The notes beneath the pieces are model-generated. The model worked only from the letters and a program-made list of their open reading frames with translations, ran no database searches and had not been told where the DNA came from. Shown here piece after piece: positions 1 through 11,239 of a DNA stretch of 64,000 nt. Each line of letters starts with the position of its first letter. Position 1 is the first letter of the stretch. This DNA is from Odobenus rosmarus divergens (lineage: Eukaryota; Chordata; Mammalia; Carnivora; Odobenidae): the NCBI RefSeq assembly GCF_000321225.1, contig NW_004450659.1, positions 2,291,280 to 2,355,279 on the forward strand. The letters are read 5' to 3'. Position numbers and translations under genes: made by a program.

Positions 1-187
1 AAACTGAGGGTTGCTGGAGTGGTGGGGGGTGGGAGGGATGGGGTGGCTGGGTGATGGACGTTGGGGAGGGTATGTACTATGGTGAGCGCTGTGAATTGTG
101 TAAGACTGATGAATCACAGAGCTGTACCCCTGAAACAAATAATACATTATATGTTAATTACAAAAAAAGAAACCGCAAAAAAAAATT
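1..187 (+). mobile_element. L1 3' end (carnivore type), cut by window edge
   Basis: The G-rich L1 3'UTR stretch and the tail reading through CTGAAACAAATAATACATTA, followed by A-rich sequence, match the ends of carnivore L1 elements. The same G-rich motif recurs at 56491-56550. The 5' part lies outside the window. It is a non-autonomous 5'-truncated copy with no coding potential here. Confidence 0.8.
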
Positions 188-199
188 ACATAAGAACAA

Positions 200-1280
200 C
201 AAATTAAAACCAAAGAGAAGAAAATGAAAAAGTAAAAATAGAACTAGTGGATATCTTTAAAATTACAACAAAGAATATCAACAAAGCCAACAGATGATTC
301 TTTAAGAAGTCTAATAAATCTGACTAACCCTGGTGAGACTGTCCAGAAAAGAAATGAAGTTAGAAAAGTTACAAAAATATCCACTATCTACCCCTCAACT
401 CATGAGGCTAGCATTACCTTTATACCAAAACCTGACAAAGTTACTTTAAAAAAAAGGTCACGTCAGACTCTCTCATGTGATAAATGCAAAAATCTTAAAA
501 TATTAACAAATATTAACAGTAATATATCATAGCTACATTCAGTTTATTCCAGGAGTTCAAAGTTGCTTTAAAATTCAAACTATCAATTCAGTAAAGTCAA
601 CCAGATTAATAGAATGAAAGAGAAACCTCTATCATTTTGATTCAGAAAAAGCATTTGATAAAATTTAACATCTATTTATCTAACAGAGAATATTCACACA
701 AATTCTCAAACACCTCAGCAAACTTCACTTCACTGTAATACTGAAAATTTTCTTTGAGATCCAGAAAGGGAAAAGGGTATTTGCCATCATCATTTCTATT
801 CAACACTGTATGTAAGGCCCAGGCAAAGTAATAAGACAAAGGAAAAAGCCAAACAAAGGGCACAGAACTGAAAAAAAAAAAAAGTAAAAATACCAGTATT
901 TTTAGATAATGTGACTGTGTTATTCAAAAGAATCTACAAAGTATTTGAATTAATCAGAGAGTTGAGCAAGATAGAAAAATCAAATGTGTATCTGATACTA
1001 GCAACAGAGACTGAAATTTACAAAATTAAATAATTTGCGGGGCGCCTGGGTGGCTCAGTCAGTTGAGCGTCTGACTTCGGCTCAGGTCATGATCCCAGGG
1101 TCCTGGGATCAAGTCCCACATCGGGCTACTGGCTCAGCGGGGAGCCTGCTTCTCCCTCTCCCTCTGCTTGCTGCTCACCCTGCTTGTGCGCTGTCAGATG
1201 GATAAATGAGATCTTAAAAAAATAGTAATTTGCAACAGCATCAAAAATATCAAATACACAGAAATATGTCTAACACATAT
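200..1280 (+). mobile_element. Ancient L1 ORF2 fragment, interrupted by a SINE
   Basis: Broken frames read like the reverse transcriptase part of L1 ORF2. One is an IPKPDK-like stretch near 420-440; another is an IQH..GPGK..RQ-like stretch near 800-850. After the SINE at 1039-1225 the same kind of sequence resumes with NSIKNIKY-like codons (1234-1275). Many stops and frameshifts show it is long dead. Edges are approximate. Confidence 0.65.
1039..1225 (+). mobile_element. CAN-SINE (tRNA-Lys-derived), forward
   Basis: It begins GGGGCGCCTGGGTGGCTCAG, has the tRNA-like A-box and B-box region, a CT-rich middle and an A-rich tail. The 8-bp direct repeat TAATTTGC at 1031-1038 and 1226-1233 is the TSD. 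It sits inside the older L1 ORF2 fragment, so it is the younger of the two. Confidence 0.92.
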
Positions 1281-1284
1281 AAGA

Positions 1285-1477
1285 CCACTATTGTGGGCTA
1301 TTTTTCTGTCTTTGTGTCAATACCACACTGGTCTTGATTATTCTAAGTATCAATAGCTGAGAAAGTAAATCTTCACTCCCTGTTCTTTTTCTTTGGAGCT
1401 CTATTAGCTATTCTTAGCTAACTTTATTTCCATATAAATTTTAGAATGTTTGTCTCTGTAAAAAAAAAAAAAAAAAA
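1285..1477 (-). mobile_element. L1 ORF2 fragment, antisense, ending at an A-run
   Basis: Sequence such as TGTGTCAATACCACACTGGT is the plus-strand view of a well-known antisense L1 ORF2 stretch. It abuts the sense L1 piece, so the two are either separate insertions or one inverted copy. An 18-19 bp poly(A) run lies at about 1459-1477. Heavily decayed. Confidence 0.5.
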
Positions 1478-1622
1478 AGACAGTACTTTTGTTGTGATAG
1501 CTTTGACTTCATGGAAGAACTGACAACATTATGGTTGATACGTACATATGTATGACTGTATGTATGATTATGTGGACCACCCACAAGAACTCAAACCACC
1601 ACCACTGGATGGTAGTCTAGAT

Positions 1623-1877
1623 CAGGGTTTTTTAAACTGCAGATTATGTGGTTAATAGGTTACAAACACCCTTATTTTCCATTAGAAAGAAATTATCAAA
1701 GTGCATCACATGAGCTTTGTAAGTAAGATTAAGAATTTTTTTCATGAAACTTTTGCTTAAGCGATATACCCACATATCCATACACAAATATCTGTACAGG
1801 TATGCAGAGACCATGCTTTAAAAATCTGTTTTTTATTGTTGATTACAATAAAAAGTATTTGAAAAACCAGGCTCTGA
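1623..1877. mobile_element. Possible hAT-type DNA transposon remnant
   Basis: The left end CAGGGTTTTTTAAACTGC and the right end, read in reverse complement as CCTGGTTTTTCAAATAC, form an imperfect inverted repeat about 255 bp apart. The interior resembles a short non-autonomous hAT element. Family not assigned. An 8-bp target duplication was not found by eye. Confidence 0.4.
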
Positions 1878-2634
1878 GAACTATTTTTAACATAATTCTA
1901 AGAAGTGTCATTAATGTTCTAATACCTGGTATTTACCATAGCATATATTTTGTAGCTGTATCAATTTTGCTTTAGCTCAGATGTAAACATTAGATTTGTG
2001 AGTAAGTCTGTGATAGAGTAGAATTAACTTAGTAAATGGTGAAAACTATAGGCCTTCGAAGAGTGAGTTAGAGAAGAACATGACAACAACATTGTCATGG
2101 AGGTAACCAGAGCTCAATGTCTGTGAGAGAGAATGTTCAAGAACAAGTGAGGTTTAGCTCAGGGAGGGTACTAGAAGGAGTGAGTGACCATAGAGGACAG
2201 CTGTCAGAGGAGACATTTACCCAGCTCTCCCCTCTTGGCTCCCATCTACTGGTCTCTTTCTGAAAACCACCCCTTCTTGCTCTTCTTGCTTTTAGTCTTT
2301 AGTCAGCTTCAGGCTTGCAGAATTCCCCTCAGTGGCTGAAGAGTGATCCCACCACCATGTCTGGCTCCCCATCTTTTCCCTCAAGAACCACCCTGGCAAT
2401 TTGCTCTCCCAGCTCTCTGGCTCAGGACCACCATCTCGCTTATGACGCCTCCCCGCCAACCTCCAGCTGGAGTTTAGGCAATAAATATCAGGGTGATGAG
2501 ATGAGAAGAAAGCAGCTTTAACCTCAATCCCTGGGCTTGTACTACCCCAAACGGAAGAAAGGTCAAACATCTCCATGTTGCATAGCAACTAGTGAAAAAG
2601 ATCAGATTTACAGCAACCAGAATGATAATGAGTT
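1878..2634. other. Unassigned unique sequence
   Basis: No recognisable repeat, RNA or gene. The small overlapping open frames at about 2292-2588 on both strands have no family features and no conserved-looking composition. Confidence 0.4.
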
Positions 2635-2830
2635 AATATTTATTGTGCGTCTGTTTTGTGCCAGGCATCATTTCAATCATTTTACATGAATTAAGTCATT
2701 TAATTTTCACAGTAACACTGAGGAAGGTGAGGTTATCCCCATTTTGCAGGTGAGGCAAATGACGATCAGAGTTTTTAAGCAACTAGCACAGTCTCACAGC
2801 TCAAAAGTTGTGGACAATATGGAGAGAAAG
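2635..2830 (-). mobile_element. MIR SINE, antisense
   Basis: The plus strand carries the reverse of the MIR core and tail: TGCCAGGCAT, ATTAAGTCATTTAAT, TATCCCCATTTTGCAGGTGA and CTCACAGCT in the expected order. Divergence is high, as usual for this ancient family. Confidence 0.8.
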
Positions 2831-4189
2831 GAACTAAAGGCAAAGTATGAAGTAACCAAGAAAGAAAAGAATATTGAGTTATCTTCTTGACAAAGTGAGA
2901 CTCTGATTTTTCAGGGTGACTTTAGTTTGCCTTCAGTTACAACTTCAAGACTTCACACAAACTCAAGATATATCAGTGCTTGGACTTCAACTTCCTTTAC
3001 CCATAAACTCTTGTGTGGAAACATCCAATGTCAGTCTCACAGAGGTTTTTCCTTAAGAAAGATTGTTTTTTGTAGCTTGCAAACTGGAGCCCTCATCATG
3101 AAATGTTGAAAAGTTTCTAGGACTCCCCAGGACACTGATCCAGAAAACCAGAAGTTTCAGCACCCAATGACTAAAAGTCACCCTACTTTTTTGAGAGAGG
3201 TGAGCCTCTGACCTTATTTTGGAAAACTCAACAAAGAGACTGGTACACAGAAGCCATTCTGAAAATCAACAAGATAAACCATTTAACCTGGGGGAAAGGC
3301 ATCAAAACCCCAAAGCCTAGTGAATTACCCAGAAACACAGTCAACATCAAAGGGCTGGGGTACGTATTGATGAATACATAGCAGTTTCTCCACCAAGCTT
3401 TTCCACGAGCTAAGAAAAAAAAACAGTGTTCAAAAGTAGGAAGAAAGAGACTGGGTTATTACTAGCATTACTAGTGAATCAGAGGTACTTATTAAAAAGA
3501 GAGAACTTGCAACATGACATTTAGACATGGTTTATGTGATGTGCACTGTCCCATTAGAGCCCTGACCTAAATTTAGTAGTTTAAAAAGAGCTAAGTCTCT
3601 ATTCCCACCCATTTCCAAACACCAGCTGAGAATTCATTTCTCAGACCCTTTTCCTCCACAAGAGATCCCTGAGAACTTCTTAAAAATTTAAGAAAAAAAG
3701 GTCAGGAAATTAAAAGGCAGTACGCAGTCTCTTCTCTTTCCTAAAATGGCCATGTGGTTACAATCCATGATTATGAAAGGGTTAAAATTCTGCACTGTTT
3801 AAGAACAACCAGTTGACCTTTAAATATGCTGGTTTGATTCCAATCACCTTTCAACAAGCATGAAATCTGGCACAAAGTGTACTAACACACACCAATTATT
3901 TTCATAGTGTACATGACTGAGCTCACAGTGTCCTGTTTAGAAAAAAGAATTAATGTTCGCTTTCCAAAAGCCAGACTTAAAGGCTGAGTGTCTCTGTTGG
4001 TAGGATTGTCCTTTGGTAACTGTCACCAAAAGTGCTGTTGGAGAAGGCCTTTCCTTGAAAAAGAACAGTTTTTTTAAGAAAATCACTTTTTCATGTGGTT
4101 TAAATTCTGTTATAGGAAATCGTTTCCCCCCTGCTCTTGAACGTCAAAAGTAAAAATAGCTGGGAAATAGTTCATTACAATGCTCAGTT
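2831..4189. other. Unassigned unique sequence
   Basis: AT-rich single-copy-looking DNA with no repeat I recognise and no convincing ORF; the 60-codon frame at 2927-3109 is within chance expectation. No promoter or splice pattern stands out. Confidence 0.4.
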
Positions 4190-4205
4190 AAGAACTTTAC
4201 AGGCC

Positions 4206-4404
4206 GGGGCGCCTGAGTGGCTCAGGCGTTAAGCATCTCCCTTCGGCTCAGGACATGATCCCAGGGTCCTGGGATCGAGCCCCGCATCGGGCTCCCTGCT
4301 CAGCGGGAAGCCTGCTTCTCTCTCCCGCTCTCCCTGCTTGTGTTCCCTCTCTCGCTGTGTTTCTCTCTGTCAAATAAATAAATAAAATCTTTAAAAAAAA
4401 AAAA
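4206..4404 (+). mobile_element. CAN-SINE, forward, perfect 15-bp TSD
   Basis: Head GGGGCGCCTGAGTGGCTCAG, B-box region GGGATCGAGCCCC, CT-rich tract and (AAAT)n tail ending in poly(A). AGAACTTTACAGGCC occurs at 4191-4205 and again at 4405-4419, an exact TSD. A single intact young copy. Confidence 0.95.
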
Positions 4405-4419
4405 AGAACTTTACAGGCC

Positions 4420-6034
4420 ATCTATGTAAGAGAAAAACTGTCCCACCTGGTGGAAGGGTGAAATGCCCAACCCTACTCTGGGCAAATGCATTAAAATCCA
4501 GAGATTCAAAAGCAACTGTTGAGTGTCTGTCTTAAAATGACTCTTTGCTTTTCCAAAGTGATTCCCCTGACGTTCTTTTAAGGGGTAATATTCCCTCGTG
4601 CCTTCAAAACAGAATTCAGTGCACAAAAAATTCTGTCGCGGGCTTTTGAAGAATATATTGGCCGGCTGTTTGGGCACAAAACACAGATGTAGGAACCCTC
4701 TATGGAGGTCTGTGCCTGGCAACCAGATAGCCTCTGGTCAATCATGAGACTATGTTCTTTATCACTTCCTTTGTCCTCTATCTCCAGATGCCCTTTGGGT
4801 CTCTGGACCCATTCCCTTTCAGACAGCTACAGGGAATATTCACCCCATACCTCCACCACAGTAAAGCCCGGGGGTGTTTTTTCATTGTTTGAACCTTTGC
4901 CTTAGGACTGAGACTTCTGAGCTTCCTTCCCACATCTCAGCCTCCCCCTCTCTCAGCATCCCACTGCAGTGAGAGACTTCGGCTGACCTGACCATTCGCA
5001 GGTTTGTCAGCCTCTCCTCGCCACAATATTTGACTTCCCTCATTCACTCCCTGTCATCTGGCAGTCTGGAGAGAGAGAGATCGGTGAGGATCTCACAGCA
5101 ATGTGGCCAGGAGCCCCAGGCCAGCGTCCAGATCACCACCACCCACCCACGCACTTCTGCTTTCTGGGGCCAAGAGAGGGGCTTGCTTCAGGATAGGGCA
5201 CCTTCTGGCTTGGGGACTACTCACAGACCACGTCAGGAAAACAAGTGCCAGCCCAAGGCTGTGGCACAGAAGGCCCCTTGGGGTATACTGTCTATCAGGA
5301 CAACTTGGCGACATGTATAGCCCTGAGGACCCTTCCGAAATGAAAGGGACCCTTTCAGAGCCCTGGATGAGCGGGATCATTCCAGAGATGCGCCAGGCAA
5401 AAGGAGAAACCAAAGCTTCTGTGAGCCTCCCTCATTGCCTCTGCCTTATTTCTCATTTGTTCCCAAGACACAAAGCTCTCTTGCTAGCTGCTGCTGCGTG
5501 GCCACAAATCCCAATCCCCTTTGACACCTCCAGGACTAACTACATATTAAAGTCTTCATAGACCCATCAAGCCCAACTCCAAACTGATTCCCCACACCCA
5601 TTTGCCTTGGCAAGATTTGCGGAGCAGGGAAATGAAAGTATCTTTGTGCTGCTATCCTCGGCTCAACAACCAACCGTGAAATGCAGGTCCCCTGAGTACA
5701 GGTGTGAACCACCATCAGCCCCACATCTGACTTGTGTAGTTTTCCTCCTTGAATGCAGACAATGACTCCCCTGGTCACCTCATCCTAAAGTCTGACATCA
5801 GAGAAGACCCAAAGTCCTATGTGTGTGAAGAATTGGGTGGAAATACATTTACTTAACATTTTCTATGTTATTAATCAGGGCACATGATTCAATGGTGGAT
5901 GAGCGCTGTTCAGGATTCCCAGGCCAACCACCAATTCCTCTCCTTTCTGTCAGCAACGGGCTCACTCCAACCTCCACCAGAAAAGCCTTGCGGTAGTGAG
6001 AAAAAGCAAGCCTGCGACACCTGAAGACAGAAGA
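4420..6034. other. Unassigned; overlapping chance ORFs only
   Basis: Relatively GC-balanced sequence. Open frames up to 152 codons (5103-5561) occur, but they overlap others on both strands, lack domains and lack flanking splice or promoter context. I see no repeat family. A conservation test would be needed to tell an old exon from noise. Confidence 0.35.
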
Positions 6035-6195
6035 CTGAGGACTCAGTCTCGGCATTGTTATTAGGTGAGTGATCTTGGCCCAGTTAGGACAATTCACTTC
6101 AACCTCAGTTTCATGTTCCGCAAAATGGGGATTACAATAACCACCCTAGAGGTACTGTGACAGAAGCAATGAGACAATGAAAAGGAACATAATTT
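6035..6195 (+). mobile_element. MIR SINE, forward
   Basis: Contains GTGATCTTGGCCCAGTTAGG, CAACCTCAGTTTC, CAAAATGGGGATTACAATAA and the downstream TAGAGGTACTGTGACAG..ATGAGACAATG region, which follow MIR core order. Ancient and diverged. Confidence 0.8.
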
Positions 6196-6741
6196 TGAAT
6201 TATAAACAGAGAAAGAGAGAATAATGAGAGAGGAGGGGAGGAAAAACTGAGGTCTGTCTGCCTCACCCTTTCACACTAACACAGAAAACCTAAAGAAGAT
6301 AAACCAAACTATACTATCCTCAGGCACTGTCCAAGGGAGAGGCTGCTGTAATGTCCAAGCCTGTGGGAGCAGAGCTCTGTGGGAGCGGTGGGTCTGGAGG
6401 CTCTGGGAGCCTGGAGCCCAGCACTAACGCTCTGGGACTGGCCCACAGCAAGCCCTGGTCACTCCCCTTGGTGGAAAGACCAGACCAGCGGAAGGACACA
6501 CTTCCAGAGCGGGGCGAGACAAACACCTCACCCCATGAACTTACTCTATCCCCACGGCACATCAGCTTCGGGAGAAAATTCCAGCTTTGTGTTTGCTGCT
6601 TGGTCCCACTTGAATGGGAAGTTCTGCTGAGGCCCGAAATAGAAAACAGGAAGTCAACAGAACTGATTCACTTAAGTCTCAAATACAAAGCCCTGTGCTC
6701 ATTATGGATAAGAATTACCGTGAAGTAGAAACCTCCTTTTT

Positions 6742-6962
6742 GTTTTGTGTGTGTGTGTGTGTGTGTGTGTTTTAACGATTTATTTATTATTTTAGAGAGA
6801 GAGAGCAAGCACAAGTCGGGGGGAGGGGCAGAGGGAGAGAAGCAAGCCGACTCCCTGCTGAGTGTGGAGCCCAAAGTGGGGCTCGATCCCAGAACCCTGA
6901 GATCATGACCTGAGGTGAAATCAAGACTTGGAGGTTTAACTGACGGAGCCACCTAGGTGCCC
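6742..6962 (-). mobile_element. CAN-SINE, antisense, with microsatellite in its tail
   Basis: The right end reads GGAGCCACCTAGGTGCCC, the reverse complement of a CAN-SINE head. TSD AGAAACCTCCTTTTT is at about 6727-6741 and 6963-6977. The element's A-tail (left end on this strand) contains a (TG)n run, so the microsatellite lies inside the TSD-bounded insertion. Confidence 0.93.
6747..6770. repeat. (GT)12 microsatellite in a SINE tail
   Basis: Twelve uninterrupted GT units. They lie between the TSD and the SINE body, so the run arose after or during tail formation and is not pre-existing host sequence. Confidence 0.95.
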
Positions 6963-7034
6963 AGAAACCTCCTTTTTTGAAAGGAGATCACATGCCAACT
7001 GTTTACAGAAAACAGAGTGGGTTTTGATAAGAAG

Positions 7035-7250
7035 AGTCATTAATGCTTATGGAGGGCTTATCACCTTCCAGGCCATGTTCTGAGGGCTGCACATGTTTTT
7101 ATGCAGCTATTATTACTATCCTCCCTGTGTAGAAGAGGAAATTGAGTCAAGAGAAAGTGAAGTCACTGAAACCACACAATGAATCAGGAGGACAGCCAGC
7201 CTTTGAACTCAGGCAGTCTGACTCCAGACCCTGAACGCTCAACTCCTCAC
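7035..7250 (-). mobile_element. MIR SINE, antisense
   Basis: Plus-strand order GAAGAGGAAATTGAG, ACCACACAATGAATCAG and TTGAACTCAGGCAGTCTGAC is the reverse of a MIR body. Moderately diverged. Confidence 0.75.
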
Positions 7251-8249
7251 TTTCCCGCCTCTCATTAGGCTACTCCTCCTTCCCTCCAGCTTTCACTGGC
7301 TAACACCGCCCACACATCCAACCCAGTCCTCCCCTTCTGTCCAGGCTTTGTTCCACATTCCTGTCTCCCCTGATGGATGCCATGCTGCACTTTCTCTCCA
7401 GGCTTACCTGAAATCTTGAAAGAAGTTACTGGATTTTCTCTAAACTCAAGTATACTACCCCCCCCCGACTCTTTTTATCTCATCCCCACTTAAGCATCAG
7501 CTTGTAAGTGTTCTCCAGTTCTGTCATCTGTTTCCAGAAAGTGCATCAGAAAAACAGAACACACGCCCAAATTCCAGCAGATCCCCAAAGAAACATGTTA
7601 TTGCCACCAACACTCAGCTGCCATTACCACGCCAAGTCTCCAAACTTCCATTCATTTATCCAACAAGCATTTCCCACACACCAGCCGTGTCCATCTCAGT
7701 ACATGAGCATTACATGGGCCCCATCCTGTAGGATCTCACAGGCAAATGAGATCAATGTTTACACAGTCTTAACGAGCTGTGATAGGTAGGAAATGCATGC
7801 TGTTAATGGCTCCTTGCTCGTGCCTTTCCCACGTCATGGCCTCAGGCTGCCACACTGCCCCTTCCTCCTCATCCCTGCTGCCCCCTGGTGGCTCACTGCC
7901 CCCTACCTGTTCCTCAGTCATTGCACTCCCCTCCCAACTTACCTCCCTGCCTCATTCCCCTGCCCCACAAAACCAGCCCGCCTCCTGCCACCAAATAACC
8001 TGTAGGGTCACTCTCCTACATGAAAAGCATACAGGTTAGTGAACCACGGGCAAGGCCCTGGGCCTGGACAAGCCAGCATGGCCAAGGAACTTCCCTGACG
8101 TTCCATTCTTGCTCCACTCCCCTCCACACACACGCGCTGCGCCTCAAACGCCCCCTAAGGGAGACCTCCTTCAGCACTCCAAACCTCATTCACCTTCCCA
8201 TTTCCTCTGTGCCCTTTGCCCACCCCGCCCCTCCAATCTATGAGCTGAT
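7251..8249. other. Pyrimidine-rich unassigned region around a CTCF-like motif
   Basis: C/T-rich DNA without a clear repeat, possibly containing older L2 pieces. Chance ORFs of up to about 127 codons overlap in different frames. The one feature that stands out is the CTCF-core match at 7878-7892. Confidence 0.35.
7878..7892 (-). promoter_or_regulatory. CTCF-core motif match
   Basis: The plus strand reads CTGCCCCCTGGTGGC, so the minus strand reads GCCACCAGGGGGCAG. This agrees at every core position with the established vertebrate CTCF consensus (CCASYAGRKGGCRS). Orientation is minus. Occupancy cannot be read from sequence; a 15-bp match of this quality is uncommon by chance but not proof. Confidence 0.55.
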
Positions 8250-8545
8250 TTTCGCGTTTGAGCTTCAGATGCTGCTCCTAGATTCAAGTCAAATCACTTC
8301 CCCCAAGAAGCCTTCTCTCATTCTCCCACAAGGCGTGATAGTTCCCTTCTCGGATGTGCGATCGTCATGCATTTGTGTCTCCTTTAGGGCACGTGACTCG
8401 TAATGTGCACTAGTCACTTCTGTGTTTTCCCTTATGGTCTCTGTGTCTTTGCAACCGTGCTTCGCCCATACTGTCTTTGTTCAGTCCAGCACCTAGGAGA
8501 TCGCCTCGAGCGTAACAGGTGCTGAATGAATAATGAATATGTTCT
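8250..8545 (+). mobile_element. L2 3' end, forward
   Basis: Shows L2 3' features in order: TTCAAGTCAAATCAC, AAGAAGCCTTCTCTCATTCT, then CCAGCACCTAGGAG and the terminal AACAGGTGCTGAATGAATAA. Highly diverged, as expected for this family. Confidence 0.65.
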
Positions 8546-8824
8546 TTATTCTTTCTATGTGATGAAGTGGGAGCAACATCTCATGAGGACCAAGGAAAAA
8601 ACCTAAGGTTTTTGTCCTTTTTATTGGTATCATGTAGTCATTTATCTGACAAATCTTTTTTTCATCCCTAGACTGCATGCTAGGCACTCAAAGTACCAAA
8701 AAAAAAAGAAAGAAAGAAAATGACACAAACGCCTGCACTCAATAAACATAAATTCTCTTTCAGAGATACTGGCACATAATACAAATACAATATGCAATAA
8801 TATACACACAAAATAATATGAGTT

Positions 8825-8890
8825 GCAAAGCTATGACACCTCACTATCAACTAGGTGTGTGATCTTGGGCAAGTCACTTAGTGAACTATC
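8825..8890 (+). mobile_element. MIR core fragment
   Basis: Contains CTAGGTGTGTGATCTTGGGC followed by AAGTCACTTAGTGAAC, the best conserved part of MIR. Only a short piece remains. Confidence 0.65.
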
Positions 8891-9298
8891 GATAAATATC
8901 CCATGAAAAGTCATAGGCAGTCTGTGAAGTGATGATTTTAACCACTGCATGGATGTGTTTCTAGGGGTGGCACTTCCAAGTTAGTGAGCGCCAATACATT
9001 TGCAAAAATTATTAACGCTAATGAATGGAGATCATGTAGGCAGCCGCTAAAGAAAGGTGAAGACCAGCAGCTGAAATTGATATTTAGACAGTGAGAAAAA
9101 TAAATTTTAAGCACTTCACCAGCACAACATAAGTAAACAGTGAAATTCAAGACCATGACATGTAAGGTGGTCCCTGTGTCTGGGCTCCTCCTCCTGCAGG
9201 TGCATGATGGGGACTATGGGATGCTCCTCCTCTGCCAAACCCCGCAAAATGGACATCAGAACACGTTCCAAGGCTCATGATTTAAACTATTTTAAAAT
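8891..9298. other. Unassigned unique sequence
   Basis: No repeat or gene recognised. A 72-codon minus-strand frame at 8938-9156 has no recognisable domain. Confidence 0.4.
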
Positions 9299-9308
9299 TA
9301 ATAATCAG

Positions 9309-9496
9309 GGGGTGCCTGGGTGGCTCAGTCGTTAAGCGTCTGCCTTCGGCTCAGGTCATGATCCCAGGGTCCTGGGATCGAGCCCTGCATCGGGCTCTCT
9401 GCTCAGTGGGGAGTCTGCTTCTCCCTCTCCCACTCCCCCTGCTTGTGTTCCCTCTTTCGCTATCTGTCAAATAAATAAATAGCAATAAAATAAAAG
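9309..9496 (+). mobile_element. CAN-SINE, forward
   Basis: Head GGTGCCTGGGTGGCTCAG, TCTGCCTTCGGCTCAGGTCA, CT-rich region and AAATAAATAAATAGC tail. TSD TAATAATCAG lies at 9299-9308 and 9497-9506. Confidence 0.93.
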
Positions 9497-9506
9497 TAAT
9501 AATCAG

Positions 9507-10339
9507 AATGGGCATATGTGTTGTCACTTTAAGGTCAATGGCTGCCAGAGAAACAGAACTTGTCTTATAGTACAATGAAAACGATTCACATCTCCTTAAA
9601 AAATGACAACACAAAAAAGAGTGCATATCACTCATATCATCATAGGAAAGTGAGGCCATAGAGGCAAATGTAGATTGTGCTCATTCAAGCTTTCCCCAGG
9701 TGCAAAGGAGTCTTGATCATCAGATTTTGAGTTTAACATCTTTTGGCCATGGCTATTCAGAATACAGATGTGAATGGTCCACTTTACCCCAGCATAAAAC
9801 ATGCAGGTCATTTAATAGACTCCTCTAGCCCTGATTCTTGCTCATCAAGTCTGGTTATCGACTGGTTTGCCATAAGGTCTATCAGTTGGAATAGAATGTG
9901 ATGATCAAGCTGATGAGTACTGTGGTTTGTGGGACAGAGGTCTTCATCACCAGAAATATGTCATTCTCCTTGACACATCAGTCTCATTAGCTGATTAATA
10001 GGACTCCTCACCTAAGCAGTCAATGACCTCTCAGGAAATTCAAATCGAACCTAATCAAGTTTCTGGACTTGTAAACCTTAGACCTTAGAGAATTCTGCTG
10101 CAAGGACACTTGGCCGAGGCTCCAGAAACAAACCCAGATGCCCTTCCTTCTCTTAGAGGCCTCCTTCCCCGTCACATATGCCATTTTTCTCTAAACCTAG
10201 CTTCTAGTTACTGAAACTAGGTAAGGACCAGGTTTTCTTTTCTTTGTGCATCAGGCCTAGATAGGAATGATGCTCAGCTAAGCTTGAGAGATGCTCTCCT
10301 CTGGGCTCCATATTCTCCCACCAGTATTTCACACATGGG
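9507..10339. other. Unassigned unique sequence
   Basis: Neither a repeat nor a convincing ORF. Base composition is even and there is no low-complexity sequence, so this is one of the better candidates in the window for conserved non-coding DNA. I have no comparative evidence. Confidence 0.35.
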
Positions 10340-10478
10340 ATTGGAAATACACGTGTGAAAGTCAGGCTCCCCTCTGTGATGTGGGCAAGGACTTCTTTTT
10401 GTTCATCTCTGTATCCCCACACTCAGTGCCTGGCACGTCAAAAGTATTCAATAAATGGTTGGGAATGAAGCAATCATT
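10340..10478 (+). mobile_element. L2 3' terminus, forward
   Basis: GGGCAAGGACTTCTTTTTGT, CATCTCTGTATCCCCACACT, CAGTGCCTGGCACGTC and TATTCAATAAATGGTTGG follow the L2 3' end. Confidence 0.75.
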
Positions 10479-10496
10479 CAGTGTCATCAAGAACTT

Positions 10497-10584
10497 GAAA
10501 GAAAAGAAAGGAAAGAAAGAAAGAAAGAGAAAAAGAGAAAGGAAGGAAGGAAGAGGGGGAGGGAGGGGGGAGGGAGGAAGGAAG
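10497..10584. repeat. Purine-only low-complexity tract (GAAA/GGAA)n
   Basis: About 85 bp of almost pure purine on the plus strand, changing from GAAA-type to GGAA and GGGA-type units. It lies close after an L2 end and explains the lysine/arginine/glutamate-rich chance ORFs crossing it. Confidence 0.9.
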
Positions 10585-11239
10585 AACTTACTGAGGATTT
10601 AGACATGGAATTCAGAACTACAAAAGCAACGGTTCCTATCCTCAAGCCAAATCTATGAAAAACTGAAAACCTCAATTGTGAACCATGATTTGGTCTTAGG
10701 CATGGGTCACTGTCAGAGAAAAACAATTCGGAAGGAATCCAGAAGTAATTTCCAAACAACAAATTTTCTTTCTCCCTTTCTCAAGCAGTGTTATAGGGAG
10801 GTTAGTACACAGCAACAATTCATAAAACCCCCTTCTGTTCATACGGCGACTTGACCTCACACGAGCTCTTTCAATGCACTGCTCTTCTTCAGATTCCCCC
10901 CGCTAAACACCTCTTCCAGATCTGGCCCCAAAGCTCACTCCTTCTGTCCCTCCATCTCTCCCCTTGATTCTACATCGCAAAAGTCCAAAAGAACTGGTTT
11001 GGCAATATCAAACCATGCTTGAAATGTGGGGCAGGAAAAGAAAATGAATAAGCAAAACCAGAACAATTCTTGGTAGATAGGGCAAGAACACAGTGAATCT
11101 ATCATGCATTACAAATGTTGGCCTCTTCATATACAGATACAACTTACAGGTGCTGAAATGAACAGGAAATGGTACAAAGAAAAGAGTTTGAATTGTTTAA
11201 GCATCTGCAATGTTACGAGACTCGTGACACTTAATCACA
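10585..11239. other. Unassigned unique sequence
   Basis: No repeat or ORF signal. A pyrimidine-rich patch at about 10880-10980 is not distinctive. Confidence 0.4.

Noticed and set aside
1039..1110. tRNA-like head of the CAN-SINEs as tRNA genes
   Set aside because: The A and B boxes are inherited from tRNA-Lys, but each copy continues into a SINE body with tail and TSD, so none is a tRNA gene.
5103..5561. 152-codon ORF as a possible gene
   Set aside because: Overlaps other open frames on both strands, has no domain or low-complexity signature, and has no promoter, splice or poly(A) context.
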